From: Melaminivora sp034675505
GTDB lineage: Bacteria > Pseudomonadota > Gammaproteobacteria > Burkholderiales > Burkholderiaceae_C
NCBI GenBank assembly: GCA_034675505.1
Contig: JAUCDD010000010.1
Coordinates: 62,001-126,000 of the forward strand
DNA: 64,000 nt
Direction: 5' to 3'
Shown: in pieces, positions 56,791 through 64,000 of the stretch
Layout: each line of letters begins with the position of its first letter
Numbering within the stretch: the stretch's first letter is position 1
Program-made: the position numbers and the translations under genes
Notes under the pieces: generated by a model
What the model was told of the DNA's origin: nothing
Databases searched by the model: none
Seen by the model: only the letters and a program-made list of their open reading frames with translations

Positions 56791-58536
56791 TTATTTAAAA
56801 TTTACAGTCAATTCAAATCCTGAATCATTATTGGTCGATATTATTCCATCCAGTTGATCTATTAATCCTTTTATGATTTCTTGCCCTAACCCTTTATCAT
56901 TTTTAAAATTAAAATCATACCCACATCCATTATCTCGATAATAAAAATAATTCCCTTTTTCGCTTTCAGTAAATGTGATATCGATGATTCCAATATTTAT
57001 ATTTTTAAAAGCATGTTTCATACTGTTACTAATTAATTCAACAATAATCAAACCCAAGGGAAGCGCTTTTTCTATAGAAATAAGATTAATTCCGCATTGT
57101 AAATTGATATTTATTTTCTTCTTGTGATTATCGTAAGAGTTTTTGACTAATTCTGAAAGTTCGAGTATATATCTTTTCAATTCGACACTATTCACCTGAT
57201 CAAATGTGTTCAATTTTTTGTGAAGCAATGCCATGGAATGAATACGATTTTGATTGCTTCTTATCAATTCCTCAATATTATTAAAATCGACCGATTCTTT
57301 CTGAATTTCCAAAATACTGATGACGTGCTGTAAATTATTTTTCACTCGATGTTGCAACTCAGAAAGAAGTACTTGTTTTTGGCCTAAAGCTTTAGAAAGT
57401 TCTTCCACTTGCACTCCGATAATTTTATTTTGCTTTTCAATCTTTTTATTTTTTCGAAGAAGTAAAATTGTAGCAATAATAATGGCTCCTAGTAAGGATC
57501 CTATAAAAATCATTTGTTTATTCTTGTCGCGAATAATAATTTCTTTTTTTTCGCTTTCATATCGTTCTTCTATCTCTTTTGTTTTTATTTTTTCTTCTTG
57601 CGTTTTTTGGTATTCCCATTCACGTTGGTACTCCTTGAGATAATAAAAAGCCGAATCGATATTTCCCATCGCTTCAAATATTTCATACCTCATTTTAGGA
57701 TAATCGGTGCTGTACAATAATGTTCGCTTGCTCGTGTAAAAAAAACGAGATGAATCATTGTACAAAATAGCTTTTTGAAAATCCCCTACACTTAAATAGT
57801 GTTTGGCAATAGTTGTATAGGAAGAAGCCAATGTAATCGTATCATTATATTTTTTATAAAATTCTAAAAGTTTGAAATTATATGTAAGGGCCTCTTTGTA
57901 ATTTTTTGTTCTATTGGCTACAAAACTCAATAAGATATAGGAATCCATCAAGTCAGTTTCATTTTTATATTTCTTGGCATATTGATTCGCCTGATTAGCA
58001 AAATATAATACAGAGTCTAATTTATTTATGTATCGATAATATGAACTTCTTCTAATGCAGTATGTGCTGTAAATATTCTCCAATTTGTAATCTTTATACA
58101 ATTGATACGCTTGATTCAAATACTTATCGGCCAAATCAAAATTTTCAGCTTTCTCATAGCATAGTGCCATCAATAAATAAATACGATACGACAGTGAAAA
58201 AAAATTATTTTTTTCGGATTCGTGTATTAATTCTTGTAAGATTTTCAAAGATTGGGTAGGCTCTACTTCCCTTCGATCGAGGATAGAAGCTTGCCTGAAT
58301 CGAAGTTCCAAAAGCTCATGTTGGTATGCGATCTTTTGCCCGGAATTCAGAATTTGATAATATAGACTATCAGTGATCTTTTGGGCTTTATCAAAATGGC
58401 CATAATTAATCAAACTATCTATTCCCTGAATTTCATTTTTCAGAAACGCATTTTGTGCCGCCGCGTATTGACTTATAAATACCAGAAAACAAAAAAAGCA
58501 TTTCAATGCCATTCGCTTAAAATTATAGTTTATCAA
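56791..58536 (-). CDS. TPR-containing sensor histidine kinase (HisKA_2 type)
   Basis: 581 residues. A signal peptide (KCFFCFLVFISQYAAAQ) precedes several TPR-like helical repeats (about 60-320) in the periplasm, then a coiled coil, one membrane helix (342-361, MIFIGSLLGAIIIATILLL), a second coiled coil and the kinase. The phosphoacceptor is His396 in LSELQHRVKNNLQHVISIL, the HisKA_2 motif; the ATPase part has the N-box in IIVELISNSMKHAF and DNGCGYDF and GLGQEIIKGLIDQL. The input signal is unknown. Confidence 0.93.
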   Translation of the reverse strand: MINYNFKRMALKCFFCFLVFISQYAAAQNAFLKNEIQGIDSLINYGHFDKAQKITDSLYYQILNSGQKIAYQHELLELRFRQASILDRREVEPTQSLKILQELIHESEKNNFFSLSYRIYLLMALCYEKAENFDLADKYLNQAYQLYKDYKLENIYSTYCIRRSSYYRYINKLDSVLYFANQANQYAKKYKNETDLMDSYILLSFVANRTKNYKEALTYNFKLLEFYKKYNDTITLASSYTTIAKHYLSVGDFQKAILYNDSSRFFYTSKRTLLYSTDYPKMRYEIFEAMGNIDSAFYYLKEYQREWEYQKTQEEKIKTKEIEERYESEKKEIIIRDKNKQMIFIGSLLGAIIIATILLLRKNKKIEKQNKIIGVQVEELSKALGQKQVLLSELQHRVKNNLQHVISILEIQKESVDFNNIEELIRSNQNRIHSMALLHKKLNTFDQVNSVELKRYILELSELVKNSYDNHKKKININLQCGINLISIEKALPLGLIIVELISNSMKHAFKNINIGIIDITFTESEKGNYFYYRDNGCGYDFNFKNDKGLGQEIIKGLIDQLDGIISTNNDSGFELTVNFK

Positions 58537-58653
58537 ATGTATGGCGTATGAAATTCAGTTTGGAATTAGAAAGAGATAAATAGTGAAAAGAATTGGGTTG
58601 GTGCTTACCTGAATACTTGAAAGGCTTTAATTTTTTTGTGCTCTCAGGAGCTT

Positions 58654-58689
58654 CATACAGCCATATTCAAACACATATATGGCTGCATG
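58654..58689. terminator. hairpin after the beta-trefoil-like gene
   Basis: CATACAGCCATAT (58654-58666) and ATATGGCTGCATG (58677-58689) pair with one G-U, around a 10-base loop. It lies 14 bases beyond the minus-strand stop at 58704. There is no long T-run directly after it, so it may be an RNA end hairpin rather than a strict intrinsic terminator. Confidence 0.5.
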
Positions 58690-58703
58690 AATTTCCAAAA
58701 AGA

Positions 58704-59267
58704 TTATTTCACAGGAACCAATCTCCACATTTGGCCGGATACATTTTGAGTGGTATTCATAAATGCATTTCCACCTTTTTCTCCGCTGGGAGTATTGCCT
58801 TCTAAAGAGAATTTATTATTGTGGTTCATATTTCGCAGTCGATAAAGATGATCGCCATTGGCACTTGATACCAGCTCAAGTCTCCAAAGCTGTCCGGATA
58901 CATTCTTACAATCATCCATGAAAGCAGCTCCACCTTTTATATCGCTATCCATACTATTGCCTTCCAAGCATTTATTGCTTCCTTGATCTTTAGATTTTAG
59001 TCGATACCAGCCTTTATTAACTTCGTCAGGAATTAGTTGCCACATGGTGCCGCTCGTACCATTTTGAGAAGACATAAAAGACCCGCCATTCATTGTTTTG
59101 CTTGAAGCACCATTGCTTTCAAGTGAAAGGTCATCGCCGGTAAATGAGGTTCTTAAAAAATAATAACCTTTGTAATTGGGGGTAAAAGAATGCCCTCTTT
59201 CTTGCGCAAAAACTCCGGTTAAACCGACAGTAAAAAGTAATAAAAAAGTCAATTTAATTTTTTTCAT
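58704..59267 (-). CDS. secreted three-repeat protein, ricin-type beta-trefoil-like
   Basis: 187 residues with a signal peptide (MKKIKLTFLLLFTVGLTGVF, then AQ). The mature protein is three repeats of about 50 residues, each with Y-x-LR/K, then L-EGN or LESN, a GG-x-FM segment and an ending GQMW, GQLW or GTMW. The (Q/T)xW endings and threefold repeat suggest a beta-trefoil of the RICIN/CBM13 kind, which usually binds sugars. One possible disulphide (Cys in repeat 2: KCLEGN and DDCKN). I used the ATG at 59267. It stands alone; ligand unknown. Confidence 0.7.
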   Translation of the reverse strand: MKKIKLTFLLLFTVGLTGVFAQERGHSFTPNYKGYYFLRTSFTGDDLSLESNGASSKTMNGGSFMSSQNGTSGTMWQLIPDEVNKGWYRLKSKDQGSNKCLEGNSMDSDIKGGAAFMDDCKNVSGQLWRLELVSSANGDHLYRLRNMNHNNKFSLEGNTPSGEKGGNAFMNTTQNVSGQMWRLVPVK

Positions 59268-59513
59268 TTTTTGAAATTTAAATTTTACGCCTACTCTAAT
59301 ACGCATTTTCGGCTTCCTGCTTGTTTACAAAAACAAACATATTGGGGTTCATTCTGCTTGCATATTATTTGGGATAGAATGGCGATTGTAGGGATAGAAT
59401 TTTAGAAATTAAAATATCAAGCCTATGATCCGGATTAAACATGATGCGTATTCTTCACCAATTTATTTTCCTCAATCGAAATTGATAGGCTATTAAATCG
59501 TGCTCAAAAGGTT

Positions 59514-59521
59514 TAAATTTG
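59514..59521 (+). promoter_or_regulatory. Bacteroidota -7 element (TAAATTTG) before korA
   Basis: Perfect match to the TAnnTTTG consensus of the primary sigma factor of Bacteroidota, 12 bases before the ATG at 59533. A TTG at 59482-59484 is further upstream than the usual spacing. The short distance would leave a leader of only a few bases. Confidence 0.6.
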
Positions 59522-59532
59522 CAGATACATTT

Positions 59533-61386
59533 ATGAGTAACGAGGATATTATACTTAAGGAAGTTGTTATAAAATTTGCAGGTGATAGTGGCGATGGAAT
59601 GCAATTGACCGGAACACAATTCACCAACAATACCGCTTTGATGGGAATTGATTTAGCTACTTTTCCTGATTTTCCGGCTGAGATAAGAGCGCCGCAGGGA
59701 ACCATTCCCGGCGTTAGTGGCTTTCAATTACGCTTTTCAAGCGATCGTATTTTTACTCCGGGAGATAAATGCGATGTGCTCGTGGCCATGAATGCAGCAG
59801 CACTCAAAACAAATCTGAAAACCCTTAAAGACGGCGGTACTATCATTGCCAATATTGATGGATTCGATGCTAAAAATTTACGGTTAGCGAATTATCCCGA
59901 TGGGGTAAATCCGTTGAATGATGAAAGTCTGAGTGCATTTAGATTGATTCAAATTGATATTACCAAATTGACACGCGAATCGTTGAAAGATTTCGCAATG
60001 GGAACCAAGGAAAAAGACCGCGCCAAAAATATGTTTGTGCTCGGTTTTCTCTATTGGATGTACAATCGGAAAATGGAAAATACCATTCGCTTTCTGGAAG
60101 AAAAATTTGCCGGCAATCCGTTAATTATGAATAGCAATATTCGTGTATTGCAGGCCGGATATAATTATGGCGATACCACCGAAACATTTACCACTCGATA
60201 CGCCGTAAAAAAAGCGCGTATGGAGCCGGGAACTTATCGCAATATTATGGGCAACCAAGCCGTCGCATTCGGATTAATCGCGGCTGCTCAAAAAAGTGAA
60301 CTTCAATTATTTTTAGGCACTTATCCCATCACTCCGGCGAGTGATATTTTACATGAATTGAGTAAGCACAAATCATTTGGAGTAAAAACTTTTCAGGCCG
60401 AAGATGAAATTGCCGCTATCAGTGCGGCTATCGGTGCTTCGTATGGAGGTAGCCTTGGTGTCACCACTACCAGCGGCCCCGGAATGGCTTTAAAATCGGA
60501 GGCAATGGGACTGGCAGTTATGTTGGAAATTCCTTTATTGATTTGTGATATTCAGCGAGGTGGTCCATCCACCGGATTGCCGACAAAAACGGAACAGAGT
60601 GATTTACTGCAAGCATATTATGGCAGAAATGGTGAAAGCCCGATGCCCGTAATTGCCGCAGCCACACCAAGTGATTGTTTTAATGCAGTTTATGAAGCCG
60701 TTCGCATTGCTGTTCAGCACATGACGCCGGTAATATTTTTAAGTGATGGCTATATTGCCAATGGTGCCGAACCATGGAAATATCCTTCAGCAAAGGATTT
60801 GACACCGATAGATGTTCAATTTAAACGGCATTTAAACGCTGATGAAAAAACATTTCATCCGTATTTAAGAGATGAGCGTTTGGTGCGCCCTTGGGCTATT
60901 CCGGGTGTTGCCGGATTGGAGCATCGTGTAGGCGGTTTGGAAAAAGAAGACATCACAGGAAATGTAAGTTATGACCCGGAGAATCACCACAAAATGGTGA
61001 AGATTCGTCAAGAAAAAATTGACCAAATTGCGAATTTCATACCTGCTCAAGAAATTGATAATGGTCCGTCTTCAGGAAAGGTATTAATACTCGGTTGGGG
61101 CAGCACTTATGGCTCCATAAAAAGTGCCGTAAAAGAATTATTAGAAGAAGGAGAATTAGTTGCGCATACGCATCTCCGTTATATTCGTCCTTTTCCAAAA
61201 AATTTGGGTGTTATTTTGCAAAACTTCGAGCAGGTGCTCATTCCAGAATTAAATAATGGCCAATTAATCAAATTGATTCGCGACAAATATTTGGTCGATG
61301 CCAAAGGATTAAATAAAATAAAAGGTATCCCTTTCACCAAGGAAGAAATAAAAACCGAAGTAAAAAAAATATTGCAAAATCAATAA
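59533..61386 (+). CDS. korA: 2-oxoacid:ferredoxin oxidoreductase, fused gamma-alpha subunit (KorA)
   Basis: 617 residues. The gamma domain (about 10-190, VVIKFAGDSGDGMQLTGTQF) is fused in front of the alpha domain (about 220-600; AFGLIAAAQKSELQLFLGTY, PITPASDIL, TTTSGPGMALKSEAMGLAVM). With a beta subunit carrying TPP and an iron-sulphur cluster it would decarboxylate 2-oxoglutarate and reduce ferredoxin in the citric acid cycle. korB normally follows directly in Bacteroidota but is absent; a convergent gene lies there instead. I preferred the ATG at 59533 over a GTG at 59500, which lies before the promoter. Confidence 0.93.
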   Translation: MSNEDIILKEVVIKFAGDSGDGMQLTGTQFTNNTALMGIDLATFPDFPAEIRAPQGTIPGVSGFQLRFSSDRIFTPGDKCDVLVAMNAAALKTNLKTLKDGGTIIANIDGFDAKNLRLANYPDGVNPLNDESLSAFRLIQIDITKLTRESLKDFAMGTKEKDRAKNMFVLGFLYWMYNRKMENTIRFLEEKFAGNPLIMNSNIRVLQAGYNYGDTTETFTTRYAVKKARMEPGTYRNIMGNQAVAFGLIAAAQKSELQLFLGTYPITPASDILHELSKHKSFGVKTFQAEDEIAAISAAIGASYGGSLGVTTTSGPGMALKSEAMGLAVMLEIPLLICDIQRGGPSTGLPTKTEQSDLLQAYYGRNGESPMPVIAAATPSDCFNAVYEAVRIAVQHMTPVIFLSDGYIANGAEPWKYPSAKDLTPIDVQFKRHLNADEKTFHPYLRDERLVRPWAIPGVAGLEHRVGGLEKEDITGNVSYDPENHHKMVKIRQEKIDQIANFIPAQEIDNGPSSGKVLILGWGSTYGSIKSAVKELLEEGELVAHTHLRYIRPFPKNLGVILQNFEQVLIPELNNGQLIKLIRDKYLVDAKGLNKIKGIPFTKEEIKTEVKKILQNQ

Positions 61387-61389
61387 ATG

Positions 61390-62272
61390 CTAACGGTATT
61401 TTCCTAATGCAAATCCTATTTTCAGATTGAAAGAAAAATAGGCATCATTATATTTTGATGAACCTCTAATACCATCGATGTGTGCTGTTTGTGCTCCCGG
61501 TTTGCTTCGATCATTCAGCAACAAAGCATTTTGCAAATCCGCGCCTGTATAGTATTTGGAAGAAAATGACCGGATCAATATATCGAGTACTTACATCATC
61601 CAAATAATCGGTAAATAAAAAGCGATATTGAAATTCTAATTTAATATTAATGAGATCATTAAGATCATATTTAGCACCGATACCAAGTGGTATATTCAAT
61701 TGATTTAAACTATATACTTTACGATTTGGATATTCTGCAAAGCCTTGCCCCTCGGTACTTAGCGGCTGAAGATTGATCCATGCTCCATTCAAATTTGCTT
61801 GAGGATTAAAATGAAAAAATCCTACACCGGCCAATAAATAAGGCGAGACTAAAGGTTCGTTTTCGGTAAATGCTTCTATCGGATGAAACTCTGCCAATAA
61901 AGAAACTTCTGCAATTTTTGAATAATAACTCAGATTGCGTAAATATCTTTCTTGCTGATCGTTGGGAGGTAAAATGCTGTCGTAGCCTTTCACAGAGCCC
62001 AAAGTACCCTCTAATCGAAGGCCAATATAGTTTTTATATTTTACCATAAAATAAACTCCACCACTCAGTTGCGTCGTTTTTAAATTATAGTCTTTTAAAA
62101 ATCTTGAACCAATACCGTCATTACCGCCCACATCAGTAAAGGCATTCATAGCACCAATCGATGCGCCAATTTCATAAGTAAAATCCTCCTGATCGGAAAA
62201 TTGAGCTTTGGTTGAGTAAACAAGTGCTGTAAAAATCAGCAGTAATAATATTTTGGCTTTCATAAATTTCAA
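61390..62272 (-). pseudogene. DUF6089-like outer membrane beta-barrel protein, one frameshift
   Basis: About 294 residues if a single shift is corrected. The N-terminus has a signal peptide (ILLLLIFTALVYSTKAQ), followed by barrel strands (FTYEIGASIGAMNAFTDVGG, GVYFMVKYKNYIGLRLEGTL, LVSPYLLAGVGFFHFNPQ). The frame changes at an A-run at 61563-61566, after STRYIDPVIF, and continues as SSKYYTGADLQNALLLNDR to the end FNLKIGFALGKYR. A missing base in a homopolymer suggests sequencing error or a recent mutation. The start overlaps the nth stop by four bases. Surface or assembly role unknown. Confidence 0.75.
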
Positions 62273-62934
62273 TTATTAGCAGTTAATGGTGCTTGCTTAC
62301 TGATTACTTTTTTATAATAATTACAAACCTCCTTCAAACCGCAGATACCACATTTCGGATTACGCGAAATACAAATATAACGACCATGAAGAATTAACCA
62401 ATGATGAGCAATAAAAATTAAATCTTCCGGTAAATTTCGAACTAATTGCTTTTCTACCTCCAAAGGTGTGGTTGCTTTTACCAATCCGATTCTATTGGCT
62501 ACGCGAAAAACGTGTGTATCGACTGCCATATTTGGCTGATTATCAATTACAGAAGTAATTACATTCGCCGTTTTTCTTCCCACTCCCGGAAGTTTCATTA
62601 ATTCAATCACCGTCATAGGAATCTCTCCTCCGAAATCTTCCATAATCATTTTGGCCATCCCGATAAGGTGATTGGTTTTATTATTTGGGTAAGAAACACT
62701 TTTGATTAAATTAAAAACAGCATCTCTATCAGCATGACTCAAAGACTCAACATCTGGATAGGTTTCAAAGAGTTTTGGTGTGGTTTGATTGATACGCTTA
62801 TCTGTGCATTGTGCGGATAAAATCACCGCGACCAATAACTGATAAGTATTGTCGTACATCAGTTCTGTCTTGGCTTCCGGATTATTTTTTAAAAAATAAT
62901 TGATTACAAATTGATAGCGTTCTTTCTTGGTCAT
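62269..62934 (-). CDS. nth: endonuclease III
   Basis: 221 residues, normal length. Bifunctional DNA glycosylase/AP lyase for oxidised pyrimidines. The helix-hairpin-helix MKLPGVGRKTANVITSV holds the catalytic lysine, VDTHVFRVANRIGL the conserved aspartate, and CISRNPKCGICGLKEVC the four cysteines (C-x6/7-C-x2-C-x5-C) of the 4Fe-4S cluster. Its 3' end overlaps the next gene by four bases. Confidence 0.96.
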   Translation of the reverse strand: MTKKERYQFVINYFLKNNPEAKTELMYDNTYQLLVAVILSAQCTDKRINQTTPKLFETYPDVESLSHADRDAVFNLIKSVSYPNNKTNHLIGMAKMIMEDFGGEIPMTVIELMKLPGVGRKTANVITSVIDNQPNMAVDTHVFRVANRIGLVKATTPLEVEKQLVRNLPEDLIFIAHHWLILHGRYICISRNPKCGICGLKEVCNYYKKVISKQAPLTANN

Positions 62935-62972
62935 GGCTCACTCATCTCGAAAAAAAAATGAAAATGCGAACT

Positions 62973-63275
62973 TTATTTAATCAATGAAGAATCGATGGAA
63001 ATGATAAACAAATCTTCATTATTCTTCTTCATTAAATATTTTTCGCGGGCATAACGCTCGAGCGTGGCCGGATTGGTTTTCAACAATTTCAATTCTTCTT
63101 TTGTTATTTCAATTTGTCCGGTCATTATTTTTTCACTCTTGCGCAGTTGATTCAGTTCACGATTTTTTTTGAATTGCAAAATCAAATTATTCTGGTCGAA
63201 AAATAACAACCAAACAACAAAGGCCGAACCTGCCAGCAAATATTTATTGAAAGCGATTTTTTTAAACTTCCGCAT
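62973..63275 (-). CDS. septum formation initiator (FtsB/DivIC-like)
   Basis: 100 residues. A short basic start, one membrane helix (YLLAGSAFVVWLLFF), and an extracytoplasmic coiled coil (LILQFKKNRELNQLRKSEKI) ending in LERYAREKYLMKKNNEDLFI, the conserved FtsB/DivIC pattern. It bridges FtsQ and FtsL at the division site. It follows eno by 13 bases, a common order, which supports the assignment. Confidence 0.9.
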   Translation of the reverse strand: MRKFKKIAFNKYLLAGSAFVVWLLFFDQNNLILQFKKNRELNQLRKSEKIMTGQIEITKEELKLLKTNPATLERYAREKYLMKKNNEDLFIISIDSSLIK

Positions 63276-63288
63276 GATTCGCAGTTAT

Positions 63289-64000
63289 TTAGTCTTTTCC
63301 AAATTTAATTTTTCCTTTCGGAAAAATAGCACTTTGCCCCAACATTTCCTCAATGCGCAATAATTGATTGTACTTTGCCACACGGTCAGTTCTGCTCGCA
63401 GAGCCGGTTTTTATCTGCCCGCAATTCAATGCCACGGCTAAATCCGCGATGGTCGTATCTTCTGTCTCACCACTTCTATGACTCATAATGGTATTAAACC
63501 CATTTGATTGCGCAAGCGATACGGCATTGATTGTTTCGGTGAGTGTTCCTATTTGATTCACTTTTACCAAGAGTGCATTTGCAATTTTTTCGTCTATGCC
63601 TCTCCGTAATCTTTTTACATTGGTCACAAAAAGATCATCACCCACCAATTGTACTTTATCTCCAATCGCCTCTGTAAGATGCTTCCAGCCTTCCCAATCA
63701 TCCTCAGCCATTCCATCTTCAATAGATACAATCGGATAATTTTTTACCCAAGAAACCCAAAAATCTACCAATTGATCGCTTGATAATTTTTTACCATCAC
63801 TTTTATGAAAAACATATTTTTTCTCATCGGCTTTCCATAATTCGCTATTGGCTGCATCCATCGCAATTACGATATCATTACCCGCTTTGAATCCGGCTTT
63901 ATCAATCGCTTTTAAAACGGTTTCAATCGCCTCTTCATTGCTTTGAATATTCGGAGCAAAACCACCTTCATCGCCTACATTGGTGCTATATCCATTCTTT
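63289..64000 (-). CDS. eno: enolase, N-terminal part outside window
   Basis: C-terminal 236 residues or so; the 5' end lies beyond base 64000. Enolase interconverts 2-phosphoglycerate and phosphoenolpyruvate. Visible are STNVGDEGGFAPNIQSNEEA with the conserved acid loop, metal-binding acids in VIAMDAANSE, SIEDGMAEDDW and GDDLFVTN, the catalytic lysine in LLVKVNQIGT, and the signature TIMSHRSGETEDTTIADLA. The end RIEEMLGQSAIFPKGKIKFG is standard. Confidence 0.96.
   Translation of the reverse strand, partial: KNGYSTNVGDEGGFAPNIQSNEEAIETVLKAIDKAGFKAGNDIVIAMDAANSELWKADEKKYVFHKSDGKKLSSDQLVDFWVSWVKNYPIVSIEDGMAEDDWEGWKHLTEAIGDKVQLVGDDLFVTNVKRLRRGIDEKIANALLVKVNQIGTLTETINAVSLAQSNGFNTIMSHRSGETEDTTIADLAVALNCGQIKTGSASRTDRVAKYNQLLRIEEMLGQSAIFPKGKIKFGKD

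Noticed and set aside
57320..57720. Hydrophobic frames on the + strand opposite the histidine kinase
   Set aside because: Their Phe/Ser/Ile richness mirrors the A-rich codons of the kinase gene on the other strand; no start signals.
1..64000. tRNA or rRNA genes
   Set aside because: I looked for GTTCRA T-loop patterns with matching acceptor stems on both strands and found none I could support by eye.

Overview
The window joins DNA from two different bacteria. Bases 1 to about 55,515 are very GC-rich up to about 54.1 kb and carry a set of genes typical of Burkholderiales, most likely Comamonadaceae: a lateral run of flagellar genes, PhaM, an HU protein with a Lys/Ala/Pro tail, hemE next to priA, and dispersed short repeats of a kind I associate with that family. 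From about 55,516 to the end the DNA is AT-rich and the genes are Bacteroidota-like: a LytTR regulator with a TPR histidine kinase, a fused 2-oxoacid:ferredoxin oxidoreductase subunit, a DUF6089-like outer membrane protein, nth, an FtsB-like protein and eno, with a TAnnTTTG promoter in front of korA. The switch falls inside one open reading frame, half Bacteroidota lipoprotein and half serine-recombinase tail, so a chimeric contig is the simplest reading.

Layout of the Burkholderiales part. 1-10.5 kb: the distal half of a flagellar hook-basal body operon, flgE(partial)-F-G-H-[two unknown secreted proteins]-I-J-K-L. 10.6-13.5 kb: an HDOD protein and a nitronate monooxygenase with a C-terminal helical domain. 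13.5-20.0 kb: a MocR regulator divergent from a LysE-type exporter, then an EamA exporter, a PLP aminotransferase, a PhzF-like protein and a threonine dehydratase-like enzyme, which reads as an amino-acid turnover and export neighbourhood. 20.1-23.4 kb: histidine phosphatase, creatininase-family amidohydrolase, MATE exporter. 23.4-27.2 kb, minus strand: a probable copper operon (DUF2946 protein, TonB receptor, YcnI-PCu(A)C fusion). 27.2-33.5 kb: LysR with a divergent alcohol dehydrogenase-like gene, a frameshifted dsbD-like gene, a thioesterase and an L,D-transpeptidase. 33.5-41.4 kb: hemE, an AT-richer spacer with DnaA boxes, priA, a PRC-barrel protein, an AEC transporter and rep. 41.5-49.8 kb: pldA, small proteins, a universal stress protein, tgt, a GST, an S9 peptidase and a membrane zinc-ribbon protein. 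49.9-53.9 kb: a tandem glycine riboswitch in front of dadA, phaM divergent from an HU gene, and a tyrosine phosphatase. 54.1-55.35 kb: an AT-rich insert with two unknown small genes, bracketed by two related palindromes, ending at the recombinase tail.

Three patterns cut across the genes. A start-proximal motif, SACAATCGC, lies with its T 8-10 bases before the start codon of several genes that lack a Shine-Dalgarno, which suggests -10 elements of leaderless messages. A short dispersed repeat (ATAGCT followed by GGCGCCGGC) occurs about ten times, some copies inside coding sequence. A GC-rich hairpin repeat of about 115 bases follows two stop codons. I saw no tRNA, rRNA, CRISPR array or complete insertion sequence.
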